A stretch of DNA of 64,000 bases from Candidatus Aalborgicola danicus (GTDB lineage Bacteria; Pseudomonadota; Gammaproteobacteria; Burkholderiales; Burkholderiaceae_C). Below the pieces are notes generated by a model, which was not told where the DNA came from, did no database searches, and saw only the letters and a list, made by a program, of their open reading frames with translations. The position numbers and the translations under genes are program-made. This document shows, piece after piece, positions 60,555 to 64,000 of the stretch. Location of the stretch: the NCBI GenBank assembly GCA_016703945.1, contig JADJBC010000002.1, positions 186,001 to 250,000 of the forward strand. The letters are read 5' to 3'. The stretch's first letter is position 1. Every line of letters starts with the position of its first letter.

Positions 60555-61304
60555 TCACAGGGATTGGATGTCCATCATCATCTGGCGGGTGCGCAGAGTT
60601 TTGACGCCGCAATGGTAGTGCAGCAAGGCTCGCAACTGGGGCTTTAGCTCGGCGGTGGCATCTGAGCAGGCGCGCAATGTGGTGGTGAAAGGTGCGCCAT
60701 CTTCCAACGCGGCCTGCAAGGCGGTCCACTGCGCGCCACTGAGGCTGGAACGGTCGTCGCCATGCGCCTGCCGCAAACCACCTTCGGGAACAAGGCAGTA
60801 GCGGGTGTCGGCGTCCAGCGCACCTAAGGTCATGGTCTGGACATCGAGTTGCGGCAACAGTCCGATTTCACGCAATAGCAGCAACTCGTAGGTGCGCAGC
60901 GCAGCTTGCAAGGCCTCCCCGTGTTCACTGGCCAGCACCCGCACCACGTTGGTGTAGATATCAAACAGCCCCGGGTGCGGATCGTCGCGCGCCAGCAGGG
61001 TCAGCAGCAACTCATTGAGGTAGTAACCCGACAACAAGGCATCGCCGGTTGGCATGACATGACCGCCCTGCCATTCCGCGCTTTTGAGGGTTCGGATTTC
61101 GGCATCACCGCCAAAGGCCACATGCAACATCTGCAGGGGCAGCAGCACCGGGCGGAAGCTGGAACTGGGCCGCTTGGCGCCCTTGGCCACCAGCGCAATG
61201 CGGCCATGGTGCCGGGTAAAGACTTCCAGGATCAGGCTGGACTCGCTCCAATCGTAGCGGTGCAGCACATACGCCGGTTCGTCAGCAATGCGCTTAGAGG
61301 CCAC
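60555..61304 (-). CDS. recO: DNA repair protein RecO
   Basis: 249-residue recombination mediator that helps RecA load on SSB-coated DNA. EPAYVLHRYDWSESSLILEVFTRHHG (OB fold start, split), GAKRPSSSFRPVLLPLQ and YELLLLREIGLLPQLD are family stretches. No ATG fits; GTG at 61304 gives the usual N-terminus. An in-frame start further upstream would translate a GC-rich palindrome and is unlikely. Confidence 0.88.
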   Translation of the reverse strand: MASKRIADEPAYVLHRYDWSESSLILEVFTRHHGRIALVAKGAKRPSSSFRPVLLPLQMLHVAFGGDAEIRTLKSAEWQGGHVMPTGDALLSGYYLNELLLTLLARDDPHPGLFDIYTNVVRVLASEHGEALQAALRTYELLLLREIGLLPQLDVQTMTLGALDADTRYCLVPEGGLRQAHGDDRSSLSGAQWTALQAALEDGAPFTTTLRACSDATAELKPQLRALLHYHCGVKTLRTRQMMMDIQSL

Positions 61305-61329
61305 CGACCAGTGACGCCACGGGGCCGGG

Positions 61330-61383
61330 CCGTTGGCGCGCCCCCACGGGGGGCAGCGACCCGCGCAGCGGCGGAGCGTGGGG
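61330..61383. repeat. GC-rich palindromic repeat upstream of recO
   Basis: CCCCCACG at the left and CGTGGGGG at the right frame GCGCAGCGGCGGAGCG. The arm ACGCTCCGCCGCTGCG reappears in the lysS insertion. Confidence 0.6.
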
Positions 61384-61386
61384 GCT

Positions 61387-62439
61387 CTATTCATACCCAA
61401 AGCTGCGCACCCGCGCTTCGTCATCCGCCCAGCCGGAACGCACCTTGACCCACAGCTCGATGAAGACCTTGGCGTCGGCCAATTTCTCCAGCTCCACGCG
61501 GGTTTCCATGCCTATACGCTTGATGCGTTCGCCCTTGTCGCCAATGACCATGGCCTTGTGGGTGTCACGCTCCACGACGATGGTGGCGGCAATACGCAGC
61601 AGGCGCTTTTGACCTTTGCGTTGCGGAGGCTCTTCCTCAAACTTGTCAATGACCACGGTAGACGTATAGGGCAGTTCGTCGCCGGTCAGGCGAAACAGCT
61701 TCTCACGCACCAGTTCGCTGGCCAAAAACTTTTCGCTGCGGTCGGTGAGTTCGTCTTCGGCATACCACCAGGCTTGCTCAGGCAGGTATTTTTCGCAGAT
61801 GCCCAGCAGACGCTCTGTGTCCTTGGCGTTCTTGGCCGACATGGGCACAAATTCTGCGAACTTGTGCTTGTCCTGCATGGTTTGCAGCCAAGGCGCGATG
61901 TCACCGCGGCGGTGGATGTTGTCCAGCTTGTTGGCAATCAACAGGGTCGGAATATCTTTGCCCAGCAGGGACAATACGCGCGCGTCAGCGGGCGTGAAAC
62001 TACCCGCCTCGACGACAAACAGAATCAGGTCCACATCAGCAACTGCGCCTTGTACGGTCTTGTTCAAAGATTTGTTCAGCGCATTTGCGTGCAGGGTTTG
62101 GAAACCGGGCGTGTCCACAAACACAAACTGGGTGGTGCCCCGCGTATGCATGCCGGTGATGCGGTGGCGCGTGGTTTGGGCCTTGCGCGAGGTAATGCTG
62201 ATTTTCTGGCCCACCAGGGCGTTCAGCAAGGTGGACTTACCAACATTGGGTTTGCCGACGATGGCCACCAGGCCGCAACGTTGGTCGCCTTCGGCCGCCG
62301 CACCGGGCTGGGCCAACTTGGGCGTGCTTTTAAGCAGCCCTTCGAGCATGCTGTCCAGGTCGGGCTGTACATCATTTACATCGCTAGCCCTGGTGGAATC
62401 TGAATTAGTCGCTATTGTTTTTGTAGTATTTTTTTTCAT
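61387..62439 (-). CDS. era: GTPase Era with extended N-terminus
   Basis: 350-residue GTPase that binds 16S rRNA during 30S maturation. G1 GKPNVGKSTLLNAL (about 62), G3 DTPGF, G4 NKLD (ANKLDNI), KH domain at the C-terminus (GDKGERIKRIGMETRVELEK split). E. coli Era is about 300 residues; the extra 50 at the start include codons 5-18 (TTKTIATNSDSTRA), from a 42-bp repeat. ATGA overlap with rnc. Confidence 0.96.
   Translation of the reverse strand: MKKNTTKTIATNSDSTRASDVNDVQPDLDSMLEGLLKSTPKLAQPGAAAEGDQRCGLVAIVGKPNVGKSTLLNALVGQKISITSRKAQTTRHRITGMHTRGTTQFVFVDTPGFQTLHANALNKSLNKTVQGAVADVDLILFVVEAGSFTPADARVLSLLGKDIPTLLIANKLDNIHRRGDIAPWLQTMQDKHKFAEFVPMSAKNAKDTERLLGICEKYLPEQAWWYAEDELTDRSEKFLASELVREKLFRLTGDELPYTSTVVIDKFEEEPPQRKGQKRLLRIAATIVVERDTHKAMVIGDKGERIKRIGMETRVELEKLADAKVFIELWVKVRSGWADDEARVRSFGYE
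62386..62427 (-). repeat. 42-bp dispersed repeat, copy 10 (start of era)
   Basis: Head ACTACAAAAACAATAGC, tail ending CCACCAGGGCT, encoding Era residues 5-18 in the same frame as in PolA and UvrD. Confidence 0.65.
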
Positions 62440-63122
62440 GTCTTGACTTTAGCCTTGATGGTCAGCAGCATCGCGGCAGCTGCGGCCTGTTCGCCGGACC
62501 GGCGGGAGCCTCCGATGCCCCGTTCGGACAGGCGGAGTTCGGGAATCTCACACTCCACGTCAAAACTTTGCTTGTGCGCTAGACCAATGGTCGCGACCAC
62601 TTTGTACAACGGCAACTTCATTTTGCGACCCTGGAGCCACTCTTGCAACTCGGTCTTCGGATCCTTGCCGATGGCATCCATTTGCGGATTGATTTCGACC
62701 GCCTCAAACAAACGGTGTACCAACGCCTGAGCAGCGGCGTAACCCGCGTCCAGGTACACCGCACCGACCAGTGCCTCCAGGGTATCCGCAAGGATAGAGG
62801 GCCTTTTTTGCCCGCCGGATCGCACCTCACCTTCGCCCAGTCGGATGACATCAGGCAAACCCAAACCCACTGCCAACTGGTGCAAGGTTTCCTGTTTGAC
62901 CAGATTGGCCCGCACGCGAGACAAATCGCCCTCGGGCAATGTCCCCAATCGTCTGTACAACAAATCAGAAACCGCCAGGTTCAGTACAGAATCACCCAGA
63001 AATTCCAGGCGTTCGTAATGGTCAATGGAAAAACTGCGATGTGTCAGCGCCTGGATCAACAATACCGGGTTGCTAAAAACATGTTGCAAACGCCGCTGCA
63101 ACTCCAGCAAACTGTCTGCCAC
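62436..63122 (-). CDS. rnc: Ribonuclease III
   Basis: 228-residue dsRNA endonuclease for rRNA processing. ERLEFLGDSVLNL is the catalytic signature with D and E residues; ADTLEALVGAVYLDAG is the second metal motif. The C-terminal dsRNA-binding domain (KTELQEWLQG, RSGEQAAAAAML) is complete. Overlaps era as ATGA. Confidence 0.97.
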   Translation of the reverse strand: MADSLLELQRRLQHVFSNPVLLIQALTHRSFSIDHYERLEFLGDSVLNLAVSDLLYRRLGTLPEGDLSRVRANLVKQETLHQLAVGLGLPDVIRLGEGEVRSGGQKRPSILADTLEALVGAVYLDAGYAAAQALVHRLFEAVEINPQMDAIGKDPKTELQEWLQGRKMKLPLYKVVATIGLAHKQSFDVECEIPELRLSERGIGGSRRSGEQAAAAAMLLTIKAKVKT

Positions 63123-63123
63123 G

Positions 63124-63477
63124 CTACTTGGAACGACCGGAATATTTGAGAGTCAACCAGGCTGGGCCCGCCAAGTGAATCTCGCGCTGGTAGGCAAAAC
63201 TGACAACAACTTTGTCACCTTCCTTGGTAACTTCCAGCTCTTTACCAGTTACCGAACTGATGTTGTCAATTGAGGCACTTTTGTCGAAAGTGGCCCGGAT
63301 TTCCGGCACCGAGTTACCGGCTTGGGCCAGGTTGACCGCTTTGACGACGGACTGGTATTCCAGAAACGTCGGAAACACCTGAGCCGCAATGACCCCGGAA
63401 ATTCCGACCACTGCACCCACAAAAACCAGACCCAAAAACGTGATTCCGCGTTGTGTGGATTTACCTTGCACTCTCAT
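63124..63477 (-). CDS. DUF4845 membrane protein
   Basis: 117-residue protein with one N-terminal helix (GITFLGLVFVGAVVGISGV) and an extracytoplasmic domain (VVKAVNLAQAGNSVPEIRATFD split). Matches DUF4845, always between lepB and rnc. Function unknown. Confidence 0.88.
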   Translation of the reverse strand: MRVQGKSTQRGITFLGLVFVGAVVGISGVIAAQVFPTFLEYQSVVKAVNLAQAGNSVPEIRATFDKSASIDNISSVTGKELEVTKEGDKVVVSFAYQREIHLAGPAWLTLKYSGRSK

Positions 63478-63493
63478 GTGTCAATTCTCCTCT

Positions 63494-64000
63494 TCAGTCA
63501 AATGAGCCGATTCGCTTCGGGTTGCCAAAATTCATCCAGATGGCAAACGCCCTGCCCACGATATTTTTCTCTGGCACAAATCCCCAGTACCGTGAATCCA
63601 GAGAATTGTCGCGATTGTCGCCCATCATGAAATAGTGTCCATCCGGCACTTTACAGCTCACCCCTTCGACCGAATACAGGCAACCATCTCGACCAGCAAA
63701 ATTATCGGCTCCCGGCACAAACGCTGGCCGTTCGTCATCGTTCAGTACCCTGTGGGTTTTTTCACCCAGAGTCTCTTCGAGCTGCTTGAAGTAGCGCATG
63801 GCATCTTCGTCAAAGAACTCGGGCAATGCAGTGGTCGCAATCGCCTGACCGTTCACGGTCAACCGTTTGTTGATGTAGGCCACCGTGTCGCCTGGCAAAC
63901 CCACTACGCGTTTGATGTAATCCAGGCTGGGCTTGGGGGGGTAACGAAACACCATGACGTCGCCTCGTTTGGGTGGTGTACCTTCGGTGATTTTGGTATT
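63494..64000 (-). CDS. lepB: Signal peptidase I, C-terminal part (5' end outside window)
   Basis: 168 codons of the periplasmic protease that removes signal peptides. Visible: PKRGDVMVFRYPPKPSLDYIKRVVGLPGD (catalytic lysine in YIKRVVGLPGD), GHYFMMGDNRDNSLDSRYWGFVPEKNIVGRA (split after DSR). The catalytic serine and membrane segments are beyond the window. First visible gene of lepB-DUF4845-rnc-era-recO-pdxJ-acpS. Confidence 0.95.
   Translation of the reverse strand, partial: NTKITEGTPPKRGDVMVFRYPPKPSLDYIKRVVGLPGDTVAYINKRLTVNGQAIATTALPEFFDEDAMRYFKQLEETLGEKTHRVLNDDERPAFVPGADNFAGRDGCLYSVEGVSCKVPDGHYFMMGDNRDNSLDSRYWGFVPEKNIVGRAFAIWMNFGNPKRIGSFD

Overview
This 64 kb window looks like a chromosomal segment of a betaproteobacterium, most likely a Comamonadaceae member of the Rhodoferax/Polaromonas/Acidovorax type. 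That is an inference from gene order (rpsP-rimM-trmD-rplS; mdh/GntR/sdhCDAB-sdhE-gltA; lepB-DUF4845-rnc-era-recO-pdxJ-acpS; thrB plus a BPSS1780-like membrane gene), from GC-rich coding, and from a short dispersed repeat that I associate with this family. No tRNA, rRNA, CRISPR array or intact insertion sequence was seen. Almost all genes are housekeeping; both window edges cut genes (sseA at the left, lepB at the right).

Layout. 1-7.4 kb: sulfurtransferase end, CHASE/PAS histidine kinase, ZIP metal transporter, dienelactone-hydrolase-like enzyme, polA. 7.5-11.4 kb: four ATGA-type overlaps link thrB, a membrane protein, a FecR-like protein, and then a lipoprotein with a FlgO-like protein. 11.4-22.6 kb: uvrD, a chalcone-isomerase-like protein, guaC, a beta-hydroxyacid dehydrogenase, a DEAD-box helicase, orn, an M48 protease, rsgA, a CobD-like protein. 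22.7-28.8 kb: NUDIX, the rplS-trmD-rimM-rpsP operon, a GNAT enzyme, a TM2-like protein, pit with its DUF47 partner, and a DUF486 protein. 29-40.8 kb: a TCA-cycle block (acnB, a CitE-like lyase, mdh, a GntR regulator, sdhCDAB, sdhE, gltA). 40.9-46.3 kb: a repetitive secreted protein, then galE, VanZ-like, O-antigen-ligase-like and WecA-like surface polysaccharide genes. 46.3-48.4 kb: an accessory patch with direct repeats, a decayed ABC exporter and a glycine-rich lipoprotein. 48.4-55.9 kb: YggT, lysS, small genes, then a propeptide-like lipoprotein, an S8 protease with a GlyGly-CTERM-like tail, its probable rhombosortase, and nagZ. 56-59.1 kb: a TPR protein and two alpha/beta hydrolases. 59.2-64 kb: acpS-pdxJ-recO-era-rnc-DUF4845-lepB.

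Three things stand out. First, ten copies of a 42-bp repeat (GCTAT-N7-ATAGC head, 25-nt tail) lie in the window. Forty-two is a multiple of three, and six copies are translated inside proteins, with PolA, UvrD and Era reading the repeat in the same orientation and frame. Second, three copies of a nested hairpin element keep a conserved core while both the outer stem (23-25 bp) and the inner stem differ from copy to copy but stay paired, which is the covariation pattern of a selected structure. Third, a compact protease cassette joins a free-standing propeptide-like lipoprotein, an S8 protease with a rhombosortase-type C-terminus, and a rhomboid that looks like the matching rhombosortase; the protease tail and the rhomboid tail are encoded on opposite strands of the same 66 bp.
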